From assembly GCF_008973755.1 (NCBI RefSeq), contig NZ_WBOM01000001.1:186001-250000 (forward strand): a DNA stretch of 64,000 nucleotides, read 5' to 3'. This stretch comes from Nitrincola alkalilacustris (GTDB lineage Bacteria > Pseudomonadota > Gammaproteobacteria > Pseudomonadales > Balneatricaceae). Positions 47,715 through 57,121 of the stretch are shown in pieces (the stretch's first letter is position 1; each line of letters begins with the position of its first letter). A program made the position numbers and the translations under genes. Under the pieces are notes generated by a model. That model was not told the origin of the DNA. It worked only from the letters and a program-made list of their open reading frames with translations, and searched no databases.

Positions 47715-48731
47715 TTACTTCTTGGCGGCAGCCGCTTCGCGCTCAGCCAGTTGCTGCAGGCCGCGTTCGGTGTAGGCTGTGCCAGTAGCGTGTGCGATAT
47801 CGCGGATCACCTTCCAGTCTTCCTGATAGGTGATTGGATAGAAGCGATCAGCGCCATCGAAGGTTTCCTGCATCTCAACCGGGAAGCGATAGCTGAGGAA
47901 GGCTTCACGTACCTTTTCAGCCAGCTCCGGGTGGAGATCATGTGCATAACCGAAAGCTGAGGTCGGGAAACGCGCACTGCGGTAGATGATGCGGAAATCA
48001 TCAGCGCTGACACGACCGGCATCGACCATGCGGTCATACACATCGGATGCCACAGGCGCTGCGTCATAGTCACCGGTCAGGACACCCATGACCGACTGGT
48101 CATGCTTGCCGGAGTAGGCCACTTTGTAATCTTCATCCGGTACCAGTCCCAGATCCGGGAAAAGTGCACGTGGTGCAAGGTTACCTGAATTGGACGAAAC
48201 AGACGTATGAGCCACGGTTTTACCTTTCAGATCCTCCATTGTCATGATGTCGCTGTCGGCGCGCACCAGTGTGATCAGGTTGTAGCCCTGGAACTCGGTT
48301 TCATAACCCTTGACCGCGATCGGTACATAACCGGCCAGGTTTACGGCATAGCCAGTTGGGCCAGTTGAGAAGCCCGCGATATGCAGACGGCCAGAGCGCA
48401 TCGCTTCAACCTGAGCAGAGTTGGAATGAACACTGTAGTAAACCACACGTTTGCCGGTGGCTTCAGACAGATGCTTCTGGAAATCAGCAAAGGCATCCTG
48501 ATAAACCGCAGGATCTTCTACCGGGGTATAGGTGAATACCAGTGTGCTGGGGTCGCGCCACTGCTTGGGGTCTTTGGGTGTGTCTGCGACCATATCCTGG
48601 TTTTCGTCGCAGTAGCGGTCGTCCAGCGCGCCATGATGGGCGCAATCACTGGCCAGCGTGGTGCCAGACATTGCCAGCATCAAGGCACCGGCTGCGAAAA
48701 CAGGATTGAGCGTGAACTTGAATGCTCTCAT
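47715..48731 (-). CDS. phnD: Phosphonate-type periplasmic substrate-binding protein
   Basis: Periplasmic binding protein of 338 residues with a signal peptide (hydrophobic [19 protein letters not shown], cleavage after about residue 28). The PhnD fold is clear: [20 protein letters not shown], then [19 protein letters not shown]. It binds phosphonate, phosphite or a related anion; the ligand is not predictable here. No C-P lyase or phosphonatase gene is present in the window. It is first in the operon. Confidence 0.9.
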   Translation of the reverse strand: MRAFKFTLNPVFAAGALMLAMSGTTLASDCAHHGALDDRYCDENQDMVADTPKDPKQWRDPSTLVFTYTPVEDPAVYQDAFADFQKHLSEATGKRVVYYSVHSNSAQVEAMRSGRLHIAGFSTGPTGYAVNLAGYVPIAVKGYETEFQGYNLITLVRADSDIMTMEDLKGKTVAHTSVSSNSGNLAPRALFPDLGLVPDEDYKVAYSGKHDQSVMGVLTGDYDAAPVASDVYDRMVDAGRVSADDFRIIYRSARFPTSAFGYAHDLHPELAEKVREAFLSYRFPVEMQETFDGADRFYPITYQEDWKVIRDIAHATGTAYTERGLQQLAEREAAAAKK

Positions 48732-48989
48732 TCAGTGTTTCTCCATATTCTTATTTTAATGATCACCACCCCGGAGGAATGGCTGACACCATCGTGCGTC
48801 CTGTACAACATAGCAAGAGCGATGCCAGATCACTTGAAAGGTCGCCAGATACAGATATGGTGCAGGATGTCGGGCTTGTCTGCCTCTGGATAGACACGCG
48901 GTGGTGCTGGATGGCATCAAAGATGGGACATCGATGCCCCGTCTCTGAAGGCTATTTTGATAGTGATGGGACATAATTGACCCATCAGC

Positions 48990-50357
48990 TCAGTCCCGGA
49001 ACTCACCCTTATCCAGTTGATACTTCTTCATCTTCCGATACAGGGTTTTACGCGACATCTTTAGTGTTTCGGCCGCCTTGCCTATCTGGCCGCCGGAATC
49101 CTCCAGGCATTCACGGATCAACTGGCGCTCATACTCCTCAAGACGCTGATCGAAGGGATCGTGCGATGTTGATTCCTCCTCATCTGTGGTAAGGCCTTCC
49201 TGCCAGAACAGCGGGCCGTCATTGGAAAGGCCCAGCACGAAGCGATCAGCAATATTGCGCAGTTCCCGGACGTTGCCCGGCCAGTCATATTTGAGCAGCT
49301 TATCGCGCTGGCTGGGGCGAAGAGTCGGTATCGGACGATCGAAGCGGATGGAGGCCTGATGGCAGTAGTGATGGAACAGCAGCAGAATATCATCTCCACG
49401 CGCTTTCAGTGGCGGCACCTGCAGGCTGGCGACATTGAGGCGATAGTAAAGATCCTGACGGAAATGGCCCTGTTCACTGAGCTGTTGCAGCTCTGATTTG
49501 CTGGCCGCAATCACGCGGATATCCACCTTGATCGAGCGTGTGCTGCCAAGGCGTTCGAGGCTGCGTTCCTGCAGGACACGTAACAGACGAATCTGCGCCG
49601 TCAGTGGCATGGTCTCTATCTCATCCAGAAACAGTGTGCCGCCATCCGCCGCCTCTATCTTGCCGATCTGTCGGTGCGTGGCGCCAGTGAAGGCTCCTGG
49701 CTCATGTCCGAACAGTTCGCTCTCAATCAGATTCTCCGGCATGGCACCGCAGTTGATCGCCATGAAACGCTTATGACGGCGTGGGCTGACATCATGCAGG
49801 GCGCGTGCCACGACATCCTTGCCACTGCCGGTTTCGCCGTAAATCAAGGTATCGACGCCCGCATTGGCCAGTACTATGATCTGATCATGCAGTTGTCGTA
49901 TCTGTGCCGACTGTCCGATCAGTTGCTGTTCCAGAATCGCCCGATCATCGCCGTCCAGCCGTTGCTCACGGCGGGCAAGTGCCCATTGGCGGTGGCGCTG
50001 AGCCTGACGTAACCGCTCGATCAGCAGTTTGGGTGGTACGGGCTTTTCCAGAAAATCCACGGCCCCTTCACGCATCGCCTGTGTAGCCATCGGGATATCA
50101 CCATGGCCACTCATCAGAATAACCGGCAGCTCGGCGTCAAAGTCCTGTAGATTACTCAGTAGTTGCAATCCATCCTGTCCCGGCATGCAGACATCTGTCA
50201 GCACTATCGCATTCGGGTCCTGTTGCAGGTGCGCCAGCACGCCAGCGGCGCTGCTGAAACACTGAGTGCTGAAATCCTCCAACTCAAGCATCTCGACAAA
50301 GGTTTCGAGTACACAGGCGTCGTCATCAACAAGTAGGATCTTGGGTAGTGAAGTCAT
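48990..50357 (-). CDS. Sigma-54-dependent response regulator, DctD-like
   Basis: NtrC-type activator of 455 residues: receiver domain with phospho-Asp at D55, AAA domain with Walker A GETGSGKD and the sigma-54 contact motif GAFTGA, and a C-terminal Fis-type helix-turn-helix (AAETLKMSRKTLYRKMKKY). It pairs with the sensor gene nine bases upstream. DctD-type regulators activate dicarboxylate transporter genes, but none lies in the window, so its target is elsewhere. Confidence 0.9.
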   Translation of the reverse strand: MTSLPKILLVDDDACVLETFVEMLELEDFSTQCFSSAAGVLAHLQQDPNAIVLTDVCMPGQDGLQLLSNLQDFDAELPVILMSGHGDIPMATQAMREGAVDFLEKPVPPKLLIERLRQAQRHRQWALARREQRLDGDDRAILEQQLIGQSAQIRQLHDQIIVLANAGVDTLIYGETGSGKDVVARALHDVSPRRHKRFMAINCGAMPENLIESELFGHEPGAFTGATHRQIGKIEAADGGTLFLDEIETMPLTAQIRLLRVLQERSLERLGSTRSIKVDIRVIAASKSELQQLSEQGHFRQDLYYRLNVASLQVPPLKARGDDILLLFHHYCHQASIRFDRPIPTLRPSQRDKLLKYDWPGNVRELRNIADRFVLGLSNDGPLFWQEGLTTDEEESTSHDPFDQRLEEYERQLIRECLEDSGGQIGKAAETLKMSRKTLYRKMKKYQLDKGEFRD

Positions 50358-50366
50358 GGTATTGTC

Positions 50367-52331
50367 TTATTCATGGATGTTAACCCGCAGACTGGATGCT
50401 GAGGCTTGGCTGGCGGGTGTGATGGGAAGCAGCAACTGAAAACGAGTACCTCCGGGAGATGATTCGAGCAAACGGATACTGCCACCGAAATCCTGCATGA
50501 TATTGTAGCTGATGGACAGACCCAGCCCCAGGCCGCTGCCCTGTGACTTGGTGGTGAAGTAGGGATCGAATATATGCTCCTGCAGAGTGCTGTCTATTCC
50601 TGTGCCATTATCACTGATGATCACTTCAACCTGTTCTGACTCTTCAAGCGCCTGCCAACTGATCTCGATTCGAGGTTGTGGCACCGATTGTACGGCATCC
50701 AGAGCGTTGATCAGCAGGTTGACCAGCACCTGCTCCAGTCGGATAGGCTCAGCCAGTGCGCTCAGGTGGTCAGGGCCAATCAACGCAGGTCGGCAATGGG
50801 TTGAGCGTGTCTGGCACAGCTCCACCGAGGCCTGGATGATTGGCTTGAGCACGACAGGTGCTCGCCTGTGATCAGCCTTACGGGCAAAACTGCGCAGATG
50901 ATGGGTGATGCCAGCGGTTTTTTCCAACAGTCTGGCCAGCCTTTCCAGCCCCGGCTCGGCACGCTCCGGTTCACCCTTTTCCAGCCAGCGGCTGACGCTG
51001 TGTACCTGATTGCGCATGGCAGCCAGCGGTTGATTGATCTCATGTGTAATCGCCACACTGAGCTGGCCCAGTGCTGCAAGCTTGCCTGCCTGAATCAGTT
51101 CCTGCTGGGTCAGGCGCAGGCGCTTCTCGGTGGCCAGGCGCTCCTCGGTTTCGCGTGCCAGGCTGCGATGTGCCTCAGCGGAGGCCTTTGCGGTGAGCTG
51201 AAAGTGCCTCAGATCACGCGCCATCGAAGTGATCTCATCACGGCCTTCCAGAACGACATCGATATCCAGATGTCCGCTGGCAATCGCCCGCATATTGGAC
51301 TGTAATCGGGACAGGCGACCCAGAATATTTCGGCGCACATAGAACCAGGAGATACTGCCCGCCAGCAGCAGACTGATCAGCGACAGCATGAAGGTGGCAT
51401 CACTGGCCTTGGAGACAGACTGCACTGCCTGCTCAATATCACGATCCAGATGCTGATTCACCCGCTCGGTATAGTGCGAAATCTGCGCCGCCAACTGCTG
51501 GATATGGCGCTGGCTGTTGGTCACCAGAAACTCCTCCTGATAACGCAGATCCAGTTCGCGGTTCTTGGCATCAAACAGCTCACCCTCGCGTGATGTCAGC
51601 AGCAGAGTGCGCTCCAGGGTTTCACGTGAATCGCCTGACTGTACCATCGCCGGGTAGAGATTGAGCTGATCGTGAATGCCTGATGCCAAGGCTTCAAGGC
51701 GCAGAAAAGTGTAATCCAGCTCGGCAAAACTGCTGTCGGTATGCAGCTTTTCCGCCAGTGCCGACAGGTAATTCAGACGCAGGCGCAGTGGCATCAACAT
51801 ATTGGCCTCTGCCAGAGACAGACTGGCCTGTTTATCCAGGTCCTCATTCAGTTGGAGATAAAGCGGATAGAGCTCCAGACGGTGTTGATGTGAACGCCAG
51901 ACCTGACGCTCGCGCTCCTCAACAGTCTGTTGAATCAACCCTATGCTGTAACGGATCTGATCGCTGATCTCGATAAAGTAGCGGTTGTAATCCGGTAGAT
52001 GAATCACCCACTGCTGCATCTCGGCAAGCTGCTGATCCAGTTGTTCGCGGGTCCGCTGGCGCAGGTAGTTGGAGTCGGCACTGATCAGGCGTGGTACATA
52101 AGCGGTCAGTTGTTGGCTCAGCTCATTCAGGCGGGCCGAGGCATAGAGCACCTCGATGCTCTCTTCACGTATCTGCTCCAGCCGCACCTCCAACTGCAGA
52201 CTACTGCGAAACGCCAGGCCTGCCGCCAGCAACGTCATCACCGCCACCAGCGCAAACGCCAGCATCAGACGCGTGCTGACGCTGCGCGGCCACAGAGCGG
52301 TCAGATACTGTGAGAGAGAGGGTTGGGGCAT
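50367..52331 (-). CDS. Sensor histidine kinase, DctB-like
   Basis: A 654-residue inner-membrane kinase. One helix near residues 20-45 and a second near 325 bracket a large periplasmic, mostly helical sensor region. A HAMP linker, a HisKA domain with ITHEINQPLAAM, and an ATPase domain (NLLINALDAVQ, DNGTGID, GLGLGLS) follow. The HEINQPL form of the H box is typical of the DctB group. The long helical sensor region is unlike the PAS-type DctB sensor, so the ligand may differ from C4-dicarboxylates. Confidence 0.88.
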   Translation of the reverse strand: MPQPSLSQYLTALWPRSVSTRLMLAFALVAVMTLLAAGLAFRSSLQLEVRLEQIREESIEVLYASARLNELSQQLTAYVPRLISADSNYLRQRTREQLDQQLAEMQQWVIHLPDYNRYFIEISDQIRYSIGLIQQTVEERERQVWRSHQHRLELYPLYLQLNEDLDKQASLSLAEANMLMPLRLRLNYLSALAEKLHTDSSFAELDYTFLRLEALASGIHDQLNLYPAMVQSGDSRETLERTLLLTSREGELFDAKNRELDLRYQEEFLVTNSQRHIQQLAAQISHYTERVNQHLDRDIEQAVQSVSKASDATFMLSLISLLLAGSISWFYVRRNILGRLSRLQSNMRAIASGHLDIDVVLEGRDEITSMARDLRHFQLTAKASAEAHRSLARETEERLATEKRLRLTQQELIQAGKLAALGQLSVAITHEINQPLAAMRNQVHSVSRWLEKGEPERAEPGLERLARLLEKTAGITHHLRSFARKADHRRAPVVLKPIIQASVELCQTRSTHCRPALIGPDHLSALAEPIRLEQVLVNLLINALDAVQSVPQPRIEISWQALEESEQVEVIISDNGTGIDSTLQEHIFDPYFTTKSQGSGLGLGLSISYNIMQDFGGSIRLLESSPGGTRFQLLLPITPASQASASSLRVNIHE

Positions 52332-52676
52332 GAACGGGCCACTCGGTTTGAGTCAGTCTTATTTTTGCAATATACGTTATCCTGTCTGCACAGCGCATAC
52401 CACCGTTTTGTGGTGAGGTGTTGGTGCACTGACAAGAACTCAAGGTAGATGATTCAGGCATGACTTGAACATGCAGGGATGGATTAGTGCGTGATAATAT
52501 CGCACCTGCACAAGGGCAGATGAAGTCAGTCCTTGGGATATTTTAAAGACCTACGTGGCATCAAAAAACATGCCCACCCTTGCTATCTACAATGGCTCAG
52601 TGCTAAGAGGCATGAGGGTAAGTGAATGCGACGCAGCAGGATGCTGTGATTGAAGTTAATCTGAAGGAATCAGGGT
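52332..52676. other. 345-base intergenic region upstream of the ORF6N gene
   Basis: It holds the promoter side of the DctB-like gene and of the ORF6N gene. Small dyads are visible (ACCAC/GGTGGT around 52400 and GTGCG/CGCAC around 52487-52505), but nothing I can name. AAGGAATCAGGGT precedes the next start codon. Confidence 0.5.
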
Positions 52677-53636
52677 ATGACAGGTAAAGAGCACATTGCG
52701 CTTGCACTGCGTGAAGAGAGTTTGAGCGGGCTGATCTACACCGTGCGTGGGAAGGAGGTGATGTTGGACAGCGATCTGGCTCGGCTTTATAAGGTTGAAT
52801 CCAAGCGGCTGAATGAACAGGTAAAACGGAACGTCGAGAGATTCCCCGATGCTTTTCGTTTTCAGCTCAAACAGGATGAGTTCGATGCTCTAAGAACACA
52901 AATTGCGACCTCAAGCGAGTCTGACGACTTGAGGTCGCAATTTGCGACCTCAAGTGAACATGGAGGCAGGCGCTATCTCCCCTATGTATTCACCGAGCAG
53001 GGTGTGGCCATGCTATCGGCTGTTCTGCGTAGCGAAACCGCCATACAGACCAGTATCCACATCATCAACGCCTTCGTCACTATGCGCCGGTTCATGTCTG
53101 CCAAAGGAGGCCTGTTGCAACGTATGGACACTCTGGAGCAACGGCAAATTGCACATCAGATCAAAACCGATACTCGATTCGATCAGGTTTTCGATGCGTT
53201 GGAACTGAAAAACCTGAGCCCGACCCAGGGTATCTTTTTTGACGGCCAGATCTTCGATGCCTATGTGTTCGTCAACGACCTGCTGCGGCAGGCAAAACAA
53301 TCCATCGTCCTGATCGACAACTATGTTGATGACAGCGTCTTGCAACAACTCGCCAAACGCAGAAAAGGTGTCAGCGCTATGGTACTGACTAAAGCTATTA
53401 ACAAGACTCTGGCTCAGGATATCAAGAAACACAACGCCCAGTATCCACCGGTCACCATTCAGCAATTCATCAGTAGCCACGACCGTTTTCTGATTCTGGA
53501 TGGTGATACGGTCTACCATATTGGTGCTTCACTGAAGGATCTGGGCAAGAAGTGGTTTGCCTTCTCCCGTATGGATAAGACGGGGCTGAATGTTATGGAA
53601 GCGGTGCGGAAAATTCAGCAAGGAGAAAAAATATGA
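52677..53636 (+). CDS. ORF6N-domain protein
   Basis: A 319-residue protein. Residues 15-100 form an ORF6N domain (GKEVMLDSDLARLYKVESKR, then NVERFPDAFRFQL), a DNA-binding-like domain common in phages and genomic islands. A coiled-coil-like middle follows, and residues 200-300 resemble a degenerate phospholipase-D-like fold (SHDRFLILDGDTVYHIGASL), without a full HKD motif. The ORF6N half contains a paired repeat (IATSSES and FATSSEH) encoded by DNA that also forms a 17-base inverted repeat. It ends in an ATGA overlap with a small gene. Function is unknown; a role in islands or defence has only circumstantial support. Confidence 0.85.
   Translation: MTGKEHIALALREESLSGLIYTVRGKEVMLDSDLARLYKVESKRLNEQVKRNVERFPDAFRFQLKQDEFDALRTQIATSSESDDLRSQFATSSEHGGRRYLPYVFTEQGVAMLSAVLRSETAIQTSIHIINAFVTMRRFMSAKGGLLQRMDTLEQRQIAHQIKTDTRFDQVFDALELKNLSPTQGIFFDGQIFDAYVFVNDLLRQAKQSIVLIDNYVDDSVLQQLAKRRKGVSAMVLTKAINKTLAQDIKKHNAQYPPVTIQQFISSHDRFLILDGDTVYHIGASLKDLGKKWFAFSRMDKTGLNVMEAVRKIQQGEKI
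52899..52957 (+). repeat. Inverted and direct repeats inside the ORF6N gene
   Basis: A 17-base perfect inverted repeat (52899-52915 and 52928-52944) flanks 12 bases. A direct repeat TTGCGACCTCAAGYGA occurs at 52903-52918 and 52942-52957, giving three copies of one core in alternating orientation. The hairpin would fold strongly in the mRNA. Confidence 0.85.
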
Positions 53637-53851
53637 CCCAGCAGACCCAAGACCCGCGGCTTGTCATTGTTGATACTCCCTTCGATTGCAACGAGAGTGA
53701 ACAACCGTTTGGAAAGCGCTGGCGAGAGGAGCGGATCACCCTGACGGTGGAGCACCTTACTGCATTGCAACACGGCAAGCTGGTGGCGTTGGATGTGCAG
53801 GGAGAGTATGTGGTGTATCTTGAGCAGGCTGGGGTAAAGAATTCATCATGA
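53633..53851 (+). CDS. Small hypothetical protein coupled to the ORF6N gene
   Basis: A 72-residue soluble, slightly acidic protein with no recognised domain. It starts within the ATGA overlap at the end of the ORF6N gene and has AAGGAG just upstream, so it is translationally coupled to it. Charged residues dominate (KRWREERITLTVEHL). The tight linkage suggests a partner protein; I cannot assign a function. Confidence 0.65.
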   Translation: MTQQTQDPRLVIVDTPFDCNESEQPFGKRWREERITLTVEHLTALQHGKLVALDVQGEYVVYLEQAGVKNSS

Positions 53852-53934
53852 CCAACGACTAGTGTCGTGATGCTTGTATCAGTTATACGCTATGCTGAGG
53901 CCTTTGCTGACACAGATGTCGGGATCAGAACCCC

Positions 53935-56190
53935 ATGATTAAAAAACTATTTCTCGCACTTCTGGCAACTCTGCTTCTGGTAGTGGGCTACTGGCTGTTG
54001 TCGTTGGGTTTTGGCTCACTCAACCAGTTTCGTCAGATTGAACGGCTCCCAAGTGTGCCCATCGTGGCCGCGCTGCCGGGCGAAGTGAACCTGAATGGCG
54101 TTGCTCAGCCAACATCAGATCGGGCGTTCATCACCTCGCCGGATACCGGTACCCTGTCACTCTATTTTCGCTATCATATCGAGCGCGAGGAGCGTGACTC
54201 CGATGGTGATACGAGTTGGCGCACCGTCAGTAATCAGATTGAGTCGCTACCCTTTCTGCTGCAGGATAACAGTGCACAGATCCTGATCGATGCCACCGGG
54301 ATGTCAGCCTCTCTGCCTATTTCGCATCGTAGGACCCAGGGCGATATGCGTTACACCGAGTATCGCATCGAGCCGGGGCACTCCCTGTTTATTCTCGGCT
54401 ATCTGCTCGAAGCGGAAGTGGGCGAACCGCGCGTTGTGTTCAACCATCCCGGCCACTATACCCCCATGATATCGGCCTTCGGCGAAGCGCATGAGCGCAG
54501 TGAGATCGCTTTTCTCAGTCTGGTGATGATACTGGTGGGTATTGCGGCGGCTGCTATTAGCGTTTATCTGTTTTGTCTGTTACTGAGGGTGCATAAAACG
54601 GCGGTGCTGTTGTCCCTGCAAACACTGGTGCTGATGCTGATGCTGGCGTATCAGGGGTTCAATATGGCGCAGCAGGATGTTGAGGAGGCTGTGCAGAATC
54701 TGGAGCGGGCCGAACAGCGAGGGCTGGTCGCGATTCAGGTCATCCTGGATGATGCTGGGATCAGTTGGCAGGGCGACTGGTCCAAACTGCCGCCTGCGGA
54801 ACGACTCGGATCACTCAACGAGCAGCAGCTTCAGCGCCTGCTTGGCATCCGCCATTTCCTGCTCTCGTCCCACTGGCGAACAGACAGGTTGTTGTCGGCC
54901 TGGCCGGAGCGACTGTTTGCCGCACAGTATCAGCTACCGTCGTTGATGCCGACAGCAGATGAGAAGCAGGTGCAGCAACAGCAGCGTGTTGATTTTACCT
55001 CGACCCGTCTGCAGGGGTGGCAGTCGGTATTTCTGGTTGGTATCGGGCTGGGGTTGCTCTGGCTGCCTGCACGATTCGGCTACAGGCGCGTGAAACTCAA
55101 GCGACTGATCGAGAATCTGCCGACCACGCCACTCAATGGTATTGCCTATGGTTTGACCGAGGTGGTTGGTTTTGCGCAGTTGCCGACAGGGCGTGAGCTC
55201 CTGAAGGGACCACTGACCGGTCGAGACTGTCTGGGTTATCTCTATCGGGTTGAGGAAAGGCGCTCAAGCGGCAAGAAGGAGAAGTGGGTCACGATACAAT
55301 ATGATGCCGAACTGCACCCCTTATGGCTGACAGAGGAGGAAGGTAAGGCACATGTCGAGATACTTCCCCGCTCCAGCGAGATCATCATGCGCAAGCCTGT
55401 CAGTAAAATAGAGGGGAATCACCGCTATACCGAAACCGTGATAGAGCCGGGTGCGGAGCTCTATGTACTCGGCCCGGCACTGGTGGCTGAGGAGCGTGCC
55501 GAGCTGCAGATCCGTGCAGGAGAAGAACAGGAACCTTTCATCATCAGTGATCTGAGCGAACAGGAGGTGATGCTGATGAAGGTCCAGGGTGGTTTCGCCT
55601 GGCTGACGGCGAGCCTGATTGGTGGTGTGATGCTGGCGCTGGGGCTGGCCGGTACCTGGGGTAGCTTTGGTGCCTTGCCTTGGCTGTTGTGTGCAATGAT
55701 GCCGCTATTCTATCTGCTGACTGCGCTGGGTATTCTGATGTACAACGATCTGGTGTTTCTGCGTCAGCGTGCGCGCAAGACCCTCGCCAATATTGAAGTA
55801 TCGCTGAAAAAGCGCAGCGATCTGATCCCTGCTCTGGAGAAAGTCGCCAAAACCTATCTGCAGCATGAGCAATCAGTGCAAAGCGAGCTGGCACAACTGC
55901 GTACGCAACTGGGTAAATCAGCCTGGAGTACAGAGGAAAGTAATGCCTTCCTACAGGCCGAGACTTCATTACATGCCATGTTGCTGGCCCGTGTGGAGGC
56001 CTATCCGGATCTCAAGGCGGATGAAACACTTCGCCAGCTGATGCACAGCCTGACCCGGATGGAGGATGAGGTCAGTCTGATGCGCGTCGGTCATACCTTG
56101 GCGATCGAACGCTACAATACCCGTCGCCAGCAGTTCCCGGAGGTGATTCTGGCGGGAGCTTTCGGTTTTGGGCCATTGCAATCTGGCTGA
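53935..56190 (+). CDS. Membrane protein fusing two GIDE-like domains with a LemA domain
   Basis: A 751-residue inner-membrane protein. A helix at residues 5-25 is followed by a GIDE-like region (residues ~75-170, SLYFRYHIEREE through EPGHSLFILGYLLE). Two helices near 190-240, a soluble loop and another helix near 365 come next. A second GIDE-like domain spans ~400-520 (DCLGYLYRVEERRSSGKKEK), then two helices near 555-605 and a LemA-type helical domain at the C terminus (LANIEVSLKKRSDLIPALEK). GIDE domains are named from mitochondrial MULAN E3 ligases, but no RING is present. Function is unknown; envelope remodelling is a guess. Confidence 0.75.
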   Translation: MIKKLFLALLATLLLVVGYWLLSLGFGSLNQFRQIERLPSVPIVAALPGEVNLNGVAQPTSDRAFITSPDTGTLSLYFRYHIEREERDSDGDTSWRTVSNQIESLPFLLQDNSAQILIDATGMSASLPISHRRTQGDMRYTEYRIEPGHSLFILGYLLEAEVGEPRVVFNHPGHYTPMISAFGEAHERSEIAFLSLVMILVGIAAAAISVYLFCLLLRVHKTAVLLSLQTLVLMLMLAYQGFNMAQQDVEEAVQNLERAEQRGLVAIQVILDDAGISWQGDWSKLPPAERLGSLNEQQLQRLLGIRHFLLSSHWRTDRLLSAWPERLFAAQYQLPSLMPTADEKQVQQQQRVDFTSTRLQGWQSVFLVGIGLGLLWLPARFGYRRVKLKRLIENLPTTPLNGIAYGLTEVVGFAQLPTGRELLKGPLTGRDCLGYLYRVEERRSSGKKEKWVTIQYDAELHPLWLTEEEGKAHVEILPRSSEIIMRKPVSKIEGNHRYTETVIEPGAELYVLGPALVAEERAELQIRAGEEQEPFIISDLSEQEVMLMKVQGGFAWLTASLIGGVMLALGLAGTWGSFGALPWLLCAMMPLFYLLTALGILMYNDLVFLRQRARKTLANIEVSLKKRSDLIPALEKVAKTYLQHEQSVQSELAQLRTQLGKSAWSTEESNAFLQAETSLHAMLLARVEAYPDLKADETLRQLMHSLTRMEDEVSLMRVGHTLAIERYNTRRQQFPEVILAGAFGFGPLQSG

Positions 56191-56238
56191 GATCAATAAG
56201 AGACACTACACTGACTGAAAATACTATGAGACGCTGAT

Positions 56239-57117
56239 ATGAAGCGGTCCCTTTCGTTGATTCATCTTCTCCTACTTGCTTCCATAGCTTTGCAGTCAGC
56301 AGCAGAAACAAAGCGTGCTGTTGTAACAGTGTCGCCACAATCGGTTCTTGATGGCAGTCACGATTATTTTATCGGCCTGTTGCAACTTGCTCTGGACAAG
56401 GCTAACGATCTGCTGGAGCCGGTAGAGATAGAGTTTTATGGAGAGCCTCTGACGCAGGAACGGGCTTTCATTGAGCTTGCGAATGGGGAAGCCCTGCATG
56501 TGTATTGGTCCGGCGCGAGCCAGAAGCGTGAAGAGGTCGTTATAGCGATACCCATACCGCTGTTGAAAGGTCTCCTGGGGTTCAGGATGCCTGTCATCCA
56601 TGCCCAGTCTCTGGAACGCTGGCGAACAATTGAATCACTTGAATCTCTGCGTGAATTCAGCGCCTGTCAGGGTAGTGTCTGGCCCGATTCCGATATTCTG
56701 GAAGCAGCAGGGCTTCCGGTTGAACGCGTATTTGCCTTTGAACAGATGTACCTGATGTTACATGCTGGACGCTGTGATTATTTTCCGCGCGCTATAAGTG
56801 AGGTTTTCGCCGAGCTGGAGCAGGTCAATCAAGTCATACCCGATCTTGTTGCTGTGGAAGATCTTATCATCCACTATCCTTTCCCCATGTATTTCTTCGT
56901 CACGCCGACGCAGCCTGATCTGGCTGAACGAATCAGGGAGGGACTGGAGAAGCTGATCGACTCAGGTGAGTTTGATCAGTATCTGCAGACTCACCCCGCC
57001 ACAAAACGTGTTTTTCCATTCAGCCAGTGGCAAGGGGCTCGCATCATATCATTGAGCAATCCACTATTGCCCGTAACCGCACAGCCAGAAAATCCACGCT
57101 ACTGGATAAATCCCTGA
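56239..57117 (+). CDS. Periplasmic solute-binding-like protein (SBP family 3 type)
   Basis: A 292-residue exported protein with a signal peptide (SLSLIHLLLLASIALQSAA). The rest resembles the periplasmic amino-acid-type binding fold used by many orphan sensor or transport proteins (CQGSVWPDSDILEAAGLPVE, then HAGRCDYFPRAISEV). No permease or ATPase gene is adjacent. It follows the LemA-fusion gene by 48 bases and may be co-transcribed. Its stop is five bases from the convergent LysR gene. Confidence 0.7.
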   Translation: MKRSLSLIHLLLLASIALQSAAETKRAVVTVSPQSVLDGSHDYFIGLLQLALDKANDLLEPVEIEFYGEPLTQERAFIELANGEALHVYWSGASQKREEVVIAIPIPLLKGLLGFRMPVIHAQSLERWRTIESLESLREFSACQGSVWPDSDILEAAGLPVERVFAFEQMYLMLHAGRCDYFPRAISEVFAELEQVNQVIPDLVAVEDLIIHYPFPMYFFVTPTQPDLAERIREGLEKLIDSGEFDQYLQTHPATKRVFPFSQWQGARIISLSNPLLPVTAQPENPRYWINP

Positions 57118-57121
57118 TTTA

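Noticed and set aside
52470-52485. CAGGGATG upstream of the ORF6N gene as a third copy of the structured repeat
   Set aside because: No stem surrounds it and the second conserved segment is absent.
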